Positions 39,324-47,833 of a stretch of DNA of 64,000 nucleotides are shown piece after piece. Below the pieces are notes generated by a model. The model ran no database searches. It saw only the letters and a list, made by a program, of their open reading frames with translations, and was not told the DNA's origin. The stretch comes from Thiogranum sp. (GTDB taxonomy: Bacteria > Pseudomonadota > Gammaproteobacteria > DSM-19610), in NCBI GenBank assembly GCA_024102665.1, contig JAGFJP010000003.1:1-64000 (forward strand), in the 5' to 3' direction. Position 1 is the first letter of the stretch. Every line of letters begins with the position of its first letter. The translations under genes were made by a program, and so were the position numbers.

Positions 39324-39986
39324 TCACGGCATGATTGAATCGGCCGGCGCGGCGGCTGCAGGCTCTGCGCTGACGGGCGCTTCATACGGCGTAATCAGCG
39401 CCAGTACGCCGAAGCGCGGGTTGTCGAAGTAATGCAGTTCCCGGCTGCGCATCCTGCGCTGCTCGACCAGCCTGAAACGTGGCTCCTGATAGGCGACGAG
39501 TTCATCGACCGGCGGGCTTGCCGTCTGCGGAAGGTGCAGTTGCAGATCCAGAGACAGGTGCAGGTAACGTTCCACGGCGACGCGCGCGGTTCCCTCGACC
39601 CAGGCGCCGCCTTGTCTGCCGCTGGCAGGCAGCGTAACGGGTTTCGCCTGGTCGCGGTCGGATACTGTTTGCCGCCAGGCGAAATGCGCTACGGGACGGT
39701 ACTGCGACGATGCGCGCAAAGCGGCTGCCTGGCGTGTCAGGCGCAGGCCCGAGTCGCCCAGCCAGTTCACGACAGCGCTGCCCGCAGGTGCGGCATCGGC
39801 GCTTTCGAGCCAGTCGCTGTAATCCGGCTGCCACCGCTCGCCGCCGTCGTTCTCGACCAGATTGCGGAACACCAGTAATTCGATGTCGTACTGGCGCGGT
39901 GCTTCCGCGGCCGTGGCGAAGCCCGTTACCAGGGCCATCAGGGAACCTGCAATCGAGCGCAGGAGATGTGTCCGGCAAGTTTTCAT
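39324..39986 (-). CDS. csiV: CsiV-family periplasmic protein
   Basis: A 220-residue exported protein (signal peptide about residues 1-27, ending TGFATAAEA). The core starts with YDIELLVFRN and ends with RRMRSRELHYFDNPRFGVLALITPYE, the CsiV pattern. CsiV of Acinetobacter is a peptidoglycan-binding periplasmic protein, and in many gammaproteobacteria the gene lies directly beside mfd, as here (16 bases downstream on the same strand). The ATG at 39986 is preferred over a GTG at 39995. Confidence 0.82.
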   Translation of the reverse strand: MKTCRTHLLRSIAGSLMALVTGFATAAEAPRQYDIELLVFRNLVENDGGERWQPDYSDWLESADAAPAGSAVVNWLGDSGLRLTRQAAALRASSQYRPVAHFAWRQTVSDRDQAKPVTLPASGRQGGAWVEGTARVAVERYLHLSLDLQLHLPQTASPPVDELVAYQEPRFRLVEQRRMRSRELHYFDNPRFGVLALITPYEAPVSAEPAAAAPADSIMP

Positions 39987-40001
39987 AGATGTCACTCTGC
40001 T

Positions 40002-43000
40002 TCAGTGCGCTTTCGCGCTCAAGGTCTGCAACAAACCCGTCACTGTGGAAAACCGCTGCTCTGGGGTGCTCATATCGAGACGGAAACGCAGCTTGTCCGG
40101 GCCGTCCAGGCTATAACGGTCGGACCGGGTCTGGACAAGATTGATGATCGCCAGCGGATCAACGTCGGGATTCGCGCCGAACAGCAAGCGTCCGCTGTCT
40201 TCGCCGGCGTCGATTTTACTGACGCCCAGCGGCACCGCCATCAGCTTCAGCTCCGTGACGGCGAACAGGTGCCTGACCGGCTCGGGCAACAGACCGAAGC
40301 GATCGATCATCTCGACCTGCAGTTCGCGCAGTTCCTCGCTGTCGGCTGCGCTGGCGATTCGCTTGTACAGAATAAGGCGGCTGTGGATGTCGGGCAGGTA
40401 ATCGTCCGGAATCAGGGCCGGCACATGCAGATCGACCTCCGGCCCATGATTGAGCGGGCGGTCCAGTTCCGGCTGGCGGCCTTCCTTGAGCGCCTGCACC
40501 GCGCGCTCCAGCAGCTCCGTATACAGTGTGAAGCCGATTTCCTGGATCTGGCCGCTCTGTTCGTCGCCCAGCAGTTCGCCGGCGCCGCGGATCTCGAGAT
40601 CGTGGGTTGCCAGGGTAAATCCGGCGCCCAGGTCTTCCAGCGATTCGATGGCCTCGATGCGCTTGATGGCATCGTCGGTCATGGACCGACGCTCCGGCAC
40701 CACCAGGTAGGCATAGGCGCGGTGATGGGAGCGTCCCACGCGGCCGCGCAACTGGTGCAGTTGCGCCAGGCCCAGGCGATCGGCGCGATTGATAAGGATG
40801 GTGTTGGCAGTCGGCACGTCGATGCCGCTTTCGATAATGGTGGTGCACAGCAGGACATTGAAGCGGCGGTGATAGAAGTCCAGCATCACTCGCTCAAGGT
40901 CGCGTTCGCGCATTTGGCCATGGCCGATCTCCAGCGTCGCCTCCGGCACCAGTTCGCGGATTTCGCGCGCCATTTTGTCAATGGTCTCGACTTCGTTGTG
41001 CAGGAAATAGACCTGGCCCCCGCGTTTTATTTCGCGCAGACAGGCTTCGCGGATAGTGGCCTTGTTCCATTCCGTGATGAAGGTCTTGATGGCCAGGCGC
41101 TGTACCGGGGGCGTGGCGATCACCGAGAGGTCGCGCAGCCCCGACAGTGACATGTTCAACGTGCGCGGAATGGGCGTGGCGGTGAGCGTCAGCATGTCCA
41201 CCTGGGCGCGCAACGCCTTCAGCGATTCCTTCTGCCGAACGCCGAAGCGATGTTCCTCATCGATGATGACCAGGCCCAGGTTCTTCGGTTTGACATCCGC
41301 CTGCAGGATCTTGTGGGTGCCGATGACAATGTCCAGCGTGCCGGCGGCGAACTGCGCGAGAATCTGTTCCTGCTGCTTCTTGTTGCGAAAGCGTGACAAC
41401 ACTTCGATACGGATCGGCCAGTCGGCGAATCGGTCGGAGAAGTTCTGGTAGTGCTGCTGCGCCAGCAGCGTGGTTGGCACCAGCACCGCCACCTGGCGTC
41501 CGCCCTGCGCAGCGACAAACGCTGCGCGCATGGCGACCTCGGTCTTGCCGAAGCCGACATCCCCGCATACCACGCGATCCATCGGCTGATCGGAAGCCAT
41601 ATCCTGCAATACCGCGTCGATGGCCTGGGCCTGATCCGGCGTTTCCTCAAAAGGAAAGGTGCTGGCGAAGGCGCGATACTCGTCCTCGTCGATGACGAAG
41701 GCATGCCCTTTGCGGGCGGCACGGCGCGCGTAGATATCCAGCAGTTCGGCCGCGACATCATGAACCCGTTCCGCGGCTTTTCTGCGCGCTTTCTGCCACT
41801 GCTCGCTGCCGAGCTTGTGCAGCGGCGCGGTTTCGGGCGAGGAGCCGGTGTAGCGGCTGATCAGGTGCAGCGAAGCGACCGGCACATACAGCTTGTCGTT
41901 GCCGGCGTATTCCAGCGTCAGGAACTCGGCCTCCAGGTTACCCACAGACAGCTTCTGCAAACCGAGGAACCGTCCCACGCCGTGATCTTCGTGGACGACC
42001 GGGGCGCCGATGTTGAGGTCGGTCAGGTTGCGGATAATGGCGTCGGCGTCACGCCTGGGCCGGCGCCGGCGCTGCTGCAATGCGCGCTCGCCGAACAGCT
42101 GGGTTTCGGTGATGATGGCCAGAGCCGGATCCGTCTCCAGCCATACGCCTTTTTCCAACGGCGCGATGGTGAGCGACAGGGGTGCGGGGGAAGCCAGAAA
42201 TTCCTGCCAGCTGTCGGCCACCGGGGCGTTCAAACCGAATTCGCGCAACTGGGCGCCGAGAATCTCGCGGCGGCCGGCCGATTCGGCGCACACCAGCACT
42301 CTACCCGGGAACCCTGCCAGGAAATCCTGCAGGGCGCCGGCGGGACGTTCTGCGCGTGCCTTGATCAACAGCGCGGGCAGGGCGCGGGTGCGGAAATTCA
42401 CGGCATGGGCCACAGTGTCCAGCGCCTCGGCGCGTTGTACATCGATGCGCGCATAGCGACCCAGCGCGGCGCCGGTTTCTTCAGGCGAGAGGTACAGCCG
42501 CTGCGGTTCCAGCAGCGGTCGCTCGATGTCGTGACGCAAGGACTCGTAGCGCTCGTCGATCTCGTCGCGGAAATGCCCGATTGCCGCACGCGCATCTTCG
42601 GTTTCGACCAGACAGCTGTTGGCCGGCAAGTAATCGAACAGGTTGGCGGTGGTTTCGTGAAACAGCGGCAGGTAGTACTCGATACCACTCGGCATCAGTC
42701 CGTTGCTGACATCACGGTAAATCAGCGATCGCTGGGGATCGCCGCTGAACAGGCTGCGGTATGCCTGCCGGAAACGTGTAATGGCTGCTTCATCGACGGG
42801 GAATTCACGCGCCGGCAGCAGGCGAACTTGCTGGACCGTTTCGATGGAACGCTGGGATTCCGGATCGAACGTGCGTATGGATTCGATTTCATCGTCGAAA
42901 AGGTCGATGCGAAACGGATTCTGGCTGCCGGTAGGGAACAGATCCAGGATCGAGCCGCGTACAGCGAACTCGCCGTGCTCCATGACCTGCGCCACGCAGC

Positions 43001-43493
43001 GGTAACCGGCTTTCTCCAGACGCATACGCATCGGCTCGAGGTCCAGTTTCTGCCCGGTATCCAGCAGCAGCGTGTATTGATCGAGAAACGCAGCAGGCGG
43101 CAGCCGCTGCAGCAGCGTGGCCACCGGCACCAGCAGTATGCCGCGCTTCAGCGAGGGTAAACGGTGGAGGGTGGCCAGGCGTTCGGAGACAATATCCTGG
43201 TGCGGCGAGAAGCTGTCGTAGGGCAGGGTTTCCCAGTCAGGAAAACACAGTATGTCCAGTTCTTCACCGGCGCAGAAAAAGCGCAGCTGGCGTTGCAGCT
43301 GCTCGGCTTCCTGGCTGTCCGGGGTGACAATGATCGTGGGTCCGGCGTGCTGCTGCGCGGCAGCCGCCAGCGCCAGCGGCAGACTGTCGCCATAGAGCCT
43401 GGACCACAACTGCCGTTCACCGCGTGCAGGCAGCGACGGGAGCATGGGGCTGGCGGAGCGTGCGTTGCCTGGCGTGACGGCAGCTTGGGACAT
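40002..43493 (-). CDS. mfd: Transcription-repair coupling factor
   Basis: ATP-dependent translocase that removes stalled RNA polymerase and recruits UvrA. The product is 1163 residues, near the family norm. The order is an N-terminal UvrB-like module (PDWETLPYDSFSPHQDIVSERL), a central RNA-polymerase interaction domain (GAPVVHEDHGVGRFLGLQKL), then the RecG-like motor. The motor carries Walker A GDVGFGKTEVAMRAAFVAA, the DEEHRFGVRQKE box and RGRVGRSHHRAYAYL. A C-terminal TRCF domain ends the protein. The start ATG lies about 100 bases downstream of the DsrE2 gene on the same strand, behind that gene's terminator. Confidence 0.98.
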   Translation of the reverse strand: MSQAAVTPGNARSASPMLPSLPARGERQLWSRLYGDSLPLALAAAAQQHAGPTIIVTPDSQEAEQLQRQLRFFCAGEELDILCFPDWETLPYDSFSPHQDIVSERLATLHRLPSLKRGILLVPVATLLQRLPPAAFLDQYTLLLDTGQKLDLEPMRMRLEKAGYRCVAQVMEHGEFAVRGSILDLFPTGSQNPFRIDLFDDEIESIRTFDPESQRSIETVQQVRLLPAREFPVDEAAITRFRQAYRSLFSGDPQRSLIYRDVSNGLMPSGIEYYLPLFHETTANLFDYLPANSCLVETEDARAAIGHFRDEIDERYESLRHDIERPLLEPQRLYLSPEETGAALGRYARIDVQRAEALDTVAHAVNFRTRALPALLIKARAERPAGALQDFLAGFPGRVLVCAESAGRREILGAQLREFGLNAPVADSWQEFLASPAPLSLTIAPLEKGVWLETDPALAIITETQLFGERALQQRRRRPRRDADAIIRNLTDLNIGAPVVHEDHGVGRFLGLQKLSVGNLEAEFLTLEYAGNDKLYVPVASLHLISRYTGSSPETAPLHKLGSEQWQKARRKAAERVHDVAAELLDIYARRAARKGHAFVIDEDEYRAFASTFPFEETPDQAQAIDAVLQDMASDQPMDRVVCGDVGFGKTEVAMRAAFVAAQGGRQVAVLVPTTLLAQQHYQNFSDRFADWPIRIEVLSRFRNKKQQEQILAQFAAGTLDIVIGTHKILQADVKPKNLGLVIIDEEHRFGVRQKESLKALRAQVDMLTLTATPIPRTLNMSLSGLRDLSVIATPPVQRLAIKTFITEWNKATIREACLREIKRGGQVYFLHNEVETIDKMAREIRELVPEATLEIGHGQMRERDLERVMLDFYHRRFNVLLCTTIIESGIDVPTANTILINRADRLGLAQLHQLRGRVGRSHHRAYAYLVVPERRSMTDDAIKRIEAIESLEDLGAGFTLATHDLEIRGAGELLGDEQSGQIQEIGFTLYTELLERAVQALKEGRQPELDRPLNHGPEVDLHVPALIPDDYLPDIHSRLILYKRIASAADSEELRELQVEMIDRFGLLPEPVRHLFAVTELKLMAVPLGVSKIDAGEDSGRLLFGANPDVDPLAIINLVQTRSDRYSLDGPDKLRFRLDMSTPEQRFSTVTGLLQTLSAKAH

Positions 43494-43540
43494 GGCAAAT
43501 CAGCGAACGGCAAAGCGCGTTATTCTCGCACAATTGCCGG

Positions 43541-43568
43541 CAAAAAAAACCGGTGCCTGGCACCGGTT
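43541..43568 (-). terminator. Terminator after the DsrE2-like gene
   Basis: On the reverse strand ACCGGTGCC and GGCACCGGT form a near-perfect hairpin (43567-43549) followed by eight T residues (43549-43542). It lies between the stop of the DsrE2-like gene and the mfd start, so it ends the two-gene reverse unit. Confidence 0.82.
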
Positions 43569-43590
43569 GTCAGGGTGACGGAAGGAGGTG

Positions 43591-44193
43591 CTAGATAAAC
43601 AGGCAGACGTCTGAATCTTTCGCCACCGGCAGGAAATAGGTCGCGCCGACGTAGTCAGTCACTTCGGGGATGAATTCACTCTGATCGAAACCGAACACAT
43701 CGACAGTCATCTGGCAGGCGACCATCTTCACGTCGGCTTCGAGGCACAGGCTGCGAAGTTCCTCGACAGTAGCGACGCCCTTATTCTTGAAGGTTTTCTT
43801 CATCAGGCCCGTCGCCACCTTTTCGAAGCCGGGCACGCCCGCCATCAGCAGGTTCGGCATCGGCCAGCTGAAATCCTGAAACCACTTGGGGCCGAAAGGC
43901 ATTTTCATCGGCATTGCGGGATTGCCGAGGGGGCTGACTTCGCAGGGCAGTTCCTTCTTCAGCAACAGCAGCCCGTAGAACGTGAAAAATATCGAGGTAT
44001 CCCATCCCAGGGCCGCGGAGGTGGACGCGAGGATAAAGGGTGGATAGGCCCAGTCCAGTGTGCCCTTGGTGGCGATAATCGCCATGGAAGGCGTCCTGGC
44101 ATCCTCGATCTTCTGTAATTTGGAAGGCAACAATTCATCGAGTTTGCTGCTCAGCCACTGATCCATATCTGCGTTCGCTACTTGGGTGTTCAT
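43591..44193 (-). CDS. DsrE2/DsrE-F-H-like peroxiredoxin-family protein
   Basis: A 200-residue protein of the DsrE2 type. Family features are SMAIIATKGTLDWAYPPFILASTSAALGWDTSIFFTFYG with a hydrophobic stretch, LLMAGVPGFEKVATGLM, and VKMVACQMTVDVFGF holding Cys160 at the conserved sulfur-binding position. Other Cys are 84, 150 and 197. Such proteins carry thiosulfonate or persulfide sulfur in sulfur oxidisers and often accompany rhodaneses and TusA. Neither is adjacent here. The ATG at 44193 has AGGAGG five bases away. It is second in a reverse two-gene unit whose promoter is overlapped by a palindromic operator. Confidence 0.86.
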   Translation of the reverse strand: MNTQVANADMDQWLSSKLDELLPSKLQKIEDARTPSMAIIATKGTLDWAYPPFILASTSAALGWDTSIFFTFYGLLLLKKELPCEVSPLGNPAMPMKMPFGPKWFQDFSWPMPNLLMAGVPGFEKVATGLMKKTFKNKGVATVEELRSLCLEADVKMVACQMTVDVFGFDQSEFIPEVTDYVGATYFLPVAKDSDVCLFI

Positions 44194-44233
44194 GGGCACC
44201 TCCTGTCAGGGTTAACGGGTTGGACTGGATTGT

Positions 44234-44698
44234 TCAGCCATTGCGCTCGAATCCAAATTCGCCGCGCCATTTGCCGGCGCGGTAATCGATCCTGACCCAG
44301 TCGGGGACGAACAGGTCGGATTTTTTCACCGGCAGGGTTTGCACCGGCGGCTTCCCGTCAACGTCGGCAATCCTGCACACCTGCGTGGTGACGGCTCGAA
44401 AACTGGCAAACAACCCGGGAACCACCGGGGTACGGGATGCTGTCGGGTCGCCGGACGCATGCTCGACGTCAAGCTCGCGGAAACGCATCTGTTTGCGTAC
44501 CAGGCAACTGAAATAGAGCTCGAGTTCCACCGAGACAGGGGAGGCGGACTCCGCCAGCAAACGCATGGCCGGGACACTGATGTCGAACTGTACCGGTTTG
44601 CCGGCTAGTTTGACCTTGCCCGAAAAAGCATCACGGGAAAACCGGCTACGCGGAATGACATCACCGATGCTCAGCTGCAGTGCACTGCTTTGACTCAT
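44234..44698 (-). CDS. Unknown 154-aa protein paired with the DsrE2-like gene
   Basis: I do not recognise the family. The product is 154 residues, soluble, with no signal peptide, and predicted beta-rich with repeated strand-like stretches (KVKLAGKPVQFDISV, SVELELYFSCLVRKQMRF, GKWRGEFGFERNG). The two Cys are in YFSCLVRK and TTQVCRIAD. GAGGAG before the ATG supports the start at 44698. It is first in the reverse unit with DsrE2 (40-base gap), divergent from a TetR gene. A role tied to the TetR ligand or to sulfur transfer is possible but unproven. Confidence 0.8.
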   Translation of the reverse strand: MSQSSALQLSIGDVIPRSRFSRDAFSGKVKLAGKPVQFDISVPAMRLLAESASPVSVELELYFSCLVRKQMRFRELDVEHASGDPTASRTPVVPGLFASFRAVTTQVCRIADVDGKPPVQTLPVKKSDLFVPDWVRIDYRAGKWRGEFGFERNG

Positions 44699-44739
44699 GG
44701 ATTCGCTCCTCGTCCAGCCGGCCAACGACCGGGGTGAAG

Positions 44740-44768
44740 TTGCATACATACCAGTTGGTTTGTATAAT
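44740..44768 (+). promoter_or_regulatory. Sigma-70 promoter of the TetR gene
   Basis: TTGCAT at 44740-44745 and a perfect TATAAT at 44763-44768 are separated by exactly 17 bases. The spacer lies inside the palindromic operator, so repressor binding would block this promoter: negative autoregulation. Confidence 0.75.
44744..44765. promoter_or_regulatory. 22-bp palindromic operator, predicted TetR-family binding site
   Basis: The half-sites ATACAtACCA (44744-44753) and TGGTtTGTAT (44756-44765) are complementary at nine of ten positions around a central GT. It is placed between the divergent TetR gene and the orf154-DsrE2 pair and overlaps both promoters. Size, symmetry and position match TetR-family operators. 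Confidence 0.76.
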
Positions 44769-44774
44769 AGTCAA
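44745..44774 (-). promoter_or_regulatory. Divergent promoter of the orf154-DsrE2 unit
   Basis: On the reverse strand TTGACT (44774-44769) and TATGTA (44750-44745) are 18 bases apart. The -35 is five of six to consensus and the -10 is weaker. It overlaps the operator and lies about 47 bases before the ATG at 44698. Confidence 0.6.
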
Positions 44775-44852
44775 CGACAACCACGGCTGTCAATAGCATT
44801 CCGGACAGCGATCTTCAATAATGCCCCGGAGTTTTCAACAGGCAGGTGCGAG

Positions 44853-45488
44853 ATGGAACAGGCGGACGCCGCGTCGGTCAGATCTGAACGCAATCCCGAT
44901 CAAACCCGCTACCGGATCCTCGAAGCGGCTTTCCTCGAGATGTACCGTAACGGTTTCCAGGGAATGCGACTGGATGAGGTTCTGGCGGCGACCGGCCTTA
45001 CCAAGGGCGCGCTGTACCATCATTTCCCCAACAAGCTGGCGCTCGGCTATGCGGTGGTCGAGGAAGTGCTGTTGCCGACCATGGAAGCGTTGTGGCTGCA
45101 GCCATTGCGCAACTCGCGTGACCCGTTCGAAGGGCTGATTGCCGCAATCGAGCAGTTGCCGGACGGTAAACCGGCCGAGATGCTGCGTTATGGCTGCCCG
45201 CTGAACAATCTTGCGCAGGAGATGTCGCCGCTTGATGAAGGTTTCAGGCAACGTCTGGACGGCGTTTTCAACATGTGGCACGGGGAAACCCGGGCCGCCC
45301 TGGAACACGCCCGGAAGGCGGGAATTATTCGCGCGGATGTCGACAGCGACGAAACCGCCACTTTCATCATGGCGGCAGTGGAAGGCTGCATCGGCATTGC
45401 AAAGAATGCGCAGAGCCTGGAACGCCTGAAGACCTGTAATCGCGGCCTGACACAGTATCTGCAGTCGTTAAAACAACCGCTCGCCTGA
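44853..45488 (+). CDS. TetR/AcrR-family transcriptional regulator
   Basis: A 211-residue repressor-type protein. The N-terminal HTH runs over about residues 18-62: YRILEAAFLEMYRNGFQGMRLDEVLAATGLTKGALYHHFPNK. The C-terminal ligand domain has the signature MLRYGCPLNNLAQEMSPLDEGFRQRL, with Cys115 at a position reminiscent of redox- or electrophile-sensing TetR proteins such as NemR. Cys179 and Cys195 are further candidates. The ATG at 44853 is used. It is preceded by the palindromic operator and followed, 14 bases after its stop, by the MMPL gene, so exporter and regulator are probably cotranscribed. Confidence 0.92.
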   Translation: MEQADAASVRSERNPDQTRYRILEAAFLEMYRNGFQGMRLDEVLAATGLTKGALYHHFPNKLALGYAVVEEVLLPTMEALWLQPLRNSRDPFEGLIAAIEQLPDGKPAEMLRYGCPLNNLAQEMSPLDEGFRQRLDGVFNMWHGETRAALEHARKAGIIRADVDSDETATFIMAAVEGCIGIAKNAQSLERLKTCNRGLTQYLQSLKQPLA

Positions 45489-45502
45489 ACCCGAACAAGA
45501 AT

Positions 45503-47833
45503 ATGTCAGGAACGCTTTTCGATAACTTGCTGCGCTGGCGCTGGGCAGCTTTCTGGATGGTGATCGGACTGGCGGTGCTGGCGGCCAGCGGCGCGCGTTA
45601 TCTCGGCTTTTCCAATGATTACCGGGTTTTCTTCAGCAAGGAAAATCCCCAGTTGCTGGCCTTCGAAGATCTGCAGGATACCTACACCAAGTCGGATAAT
45701 GTGCTGTTCGTCATCGCGCCCGCCGACGGCGATGTCTTCACGCCTGAGACTCTGGAGGCGGTCATCTGGCTGACCCGGGAAGCCTGGCAGATACCGCACT
45801 CGATACGCGTCGATTCGCTGAGCAACTTCCAGCACACCTATGCTACCGGCGACGACCTTATCGTCGAGGACCTGGTCGACGGGGCGCGAACCCTCGATGC
45901 CGCCCGGCTGGAGCAGATCCGCAAAATCGCTGTCAGCGAACCGTTGCTGCGCAATCGCATCGTCTCGCCGTCCGGTCACGTCACCGGTGTCAACGTCACC
46001 ATCCAGTTGCCGGGCGTCGATGCCGCGGCCGAGACCCCCGAAGTGGTTGCTTTCAGCCGTGATCTCGCCAGGCAACTGGTGCAACGTTATCCGCACCTGG
46101 AAGTGCATCTGACCGGCATCGTGCTGCTGAACAACGCGTTTTCGGAAATGGCGATGCAGGACATGAAAACGCTGATACCCCTCATGTTCGGCATTATCCT
46201 GCTGGTGATGGCGTTGCTGATGCGCTCGGTGTGGGGCACGCTGGCCACACTGCTGGTCATCCTGATGTCCATCGCCACCGCAATCGGTGCCGCCGGCTGG
46301 CTGGGTATCAGGTTCACGCCGCCCTCGTCGGCGTCACCGACCATGATCATGACGCTCGCCGTCGCCAATTGTGTGCATCTGCTGGTGCCCTTCCTGCAGG
46401 GCATGCGTACCGGCAAGAATAAACGCGCGGCCATGCATGAAAGCCTGCGCATCAACCTCCAGCCGATTTTCCTTACCAGCCTCACCACGGCCATCGGGTT
46501 CCTGTCGATGAATTTCAGCGATGCGCCGCCGTTCCGGGATCTGGGCAACATCGTTGCCATCGGTGTGATGGCGTCTTTCGTTTATTGCATAGCGGTGCTA
46601 CCGGCGCTGATGCTGTTGTTGCCGGTCCGTGTGAAACCCGCGCACAGCCGTGCAGTCGCCGGCATGGATGCGCTGGCGGATTTTCTGGTGAAGCACCGCA
46701 GGCCGGTGTTATGGGGCATGCTGGTGATGGTCGTGAGCCTGATTGCCATGATTCCGCGCAACGAACTGAACGACGAATTCGTCAAGTACTTTGACGAAAG
46801 TGTTCCGTTCCGCGCAGCCACCGAGTTCACCACCGATAATCTGACCGGCCTCTACAACATTGCCTACTCGCTGGGCGCCGGCGAGTCCGGCGGCATCAGT
46901 GAGCCGGCGTTTCTGAACAAGCTGGAAGCGTTCGCCGAGTGGTACCGGAAACAACCCGAAGTGCTGCACGTCAACAGTCTTACCGATACCATGAAGCGGC
47001 TGAACATGAATCTGCACGGCGATGATCGCGCCTGGTACCGGATCCCCGCGCAGCGCGAGCTGGCAGCCCAGTACCTGCTGCTGTATGAAATGTCGTTGCC
47101 CTATGGCCTGGATCTCAACGATCAGATCAACGTCGATAAATCGGCCACGCGCCTGAATGTCACGCTCAACAGTATTTCCAGCAACAGGACCATTGCCCTG
47201 GAGGAACGCGCCGGCCAATGGCTCAGGGATAACGCACCCGAGTCGATGCAGGTCAACGGCGCCAGCCCGGCTATCATGTTCTCGCACATCGGCGCGCGCA
47301 ATATTCGCAGCATGCTGGTTGGTACTACGGTGGCGTTGCTGCTCATTTCCTTTATCCTGGTGTTCGCGCTGCGTTCATTGCGCATCGGGCTGATCAGCAT
47401 CATTCCCAACCTGGTGCCGGCCGGCATGGCATTCGGCCTTTGGGGCTTGCTGGTCGGGCAGGTCGGTCTCGCGCTGTCGGTGGTTACCGGGATGACGCTG
47501 GGTATCGTCGTAGATGATACGGTGCACTTTCTCAGCAAGTACCTGCGCGCGCGCCGCGAGGCCGGGCTGTCATCCGCCGATGCGGTACGATATGCTTTCC
47601 ACACGGTCGGTACCGCGCTCTGGACGACGTCGGCCGTGCTGGTCGCGGGGTTCCTGGTGCTGACCGGATCGCCTTTCGAGCTGAACTCCGGAATGGGCCT
47701 GCTGACCGCGATTACCATCGCCCTGGCCCTGTTGGCGGATTTTCTGCTGCTGCCAACCCTGCTGCTGACCCTGGACAGAAAGGATAGTTATGAAGCCCGC
47801 CTGGTTGCTGATACTGCTGAGTCTGTCGCTTAG
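45503..47833 (+). CDS. MMPL/RND-superfamily transporter
   Basis: Inner-membrane transporter of 776 residues with two repeats, each a periplasmic domain plus about six transmembrane helices. A single N-terminal helix (FWMVIGLAVLAASGARYLGF) is followed by a periplasmic loop of about 190 residues and a membrane bundle including LIPLMFGIILLVMALLMRSVWGTLATLL. The second half repeats this, ending VVTGMTLGIVVDDTVHFLSKYLRARREAGLSSADAVRYAF. The GIVVDDTVH segment holds the Asp pair typical of proton-coupled RND/MMPL proteins. The following LolA-like gene overlaps it by 44 bases, a pairing seen in lipid- or lipoprotein-moving MMPL systems. Substrate unknown. Confidence 0.9.
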   Translation: MSGTLFDNLLRWRWAAFWMVIGLAVLAASGARYLGFSNDYRVFFSKENPQLLAFEDLQDTYTKSDNVLFVIAPADGDVFTPETLEAVIWLTREAWQIPHSIRVDSLSNFQHTYATGDDLIVEDLVDGARTLDAARLEQIRKIAVSEPLLRNRIVSPSGHVTGVNVTIQLPGVDAAAETPEVVAFSRDLARQLVQRYPHLEVHLTGIVLLNNAFSEMAMQDMKTLIPLMFGIILLVMALLMRSVWGTLATLLVILMSIATAIGAAGWLGIRFTPPSSASPTMIMTLAVANCVHLLVPFLQGMRTGKNKRAAMHESLRINLQPIFLTSLTTAIGFLSMNFSDAPPFRDLGNIVAIGVMASFVYCIAVLPALMLLLPVRVKPAHSRAVAGMDALADFLVKHRRPVLWGMLVMVVSLIAMIPRNELNDEFVKYFDESVPFRAATEFTTDNLTGLYNIAYSLGAGESGGISEPAFLNKLEAFAEWYRKQPEVLHVNSLTDTMKRLNMNLHGDDRAWYRIPAQRELAAQYLLLYEMSLPYGLDLNDQINVDKSATRLNVTLNSISSNRTIALEERAGQWLRDNAPESMQVNGASPAIMFSHIGARNIRSMLVGTTVALLLISFILVFALRSLRIGLISIIPNLVPAGMAFGLWGLLVGQVGLALSVVTGMTLGIVVDDTVHFLSKYLRARREAGLSSADAVRYAFHTVGTALWTTSAVLVAGFLVLTGSPFELNSGMGLLTAITIALALLADFLLLPTLLLTLDRKDSYEARLVADTAESVA

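Noticed and set aside
41451-43160. 569-codon forward open frame inside mfd
   Set aside because: Antisense to the mfd coding sequence, with no start signals and no recognisable domain.
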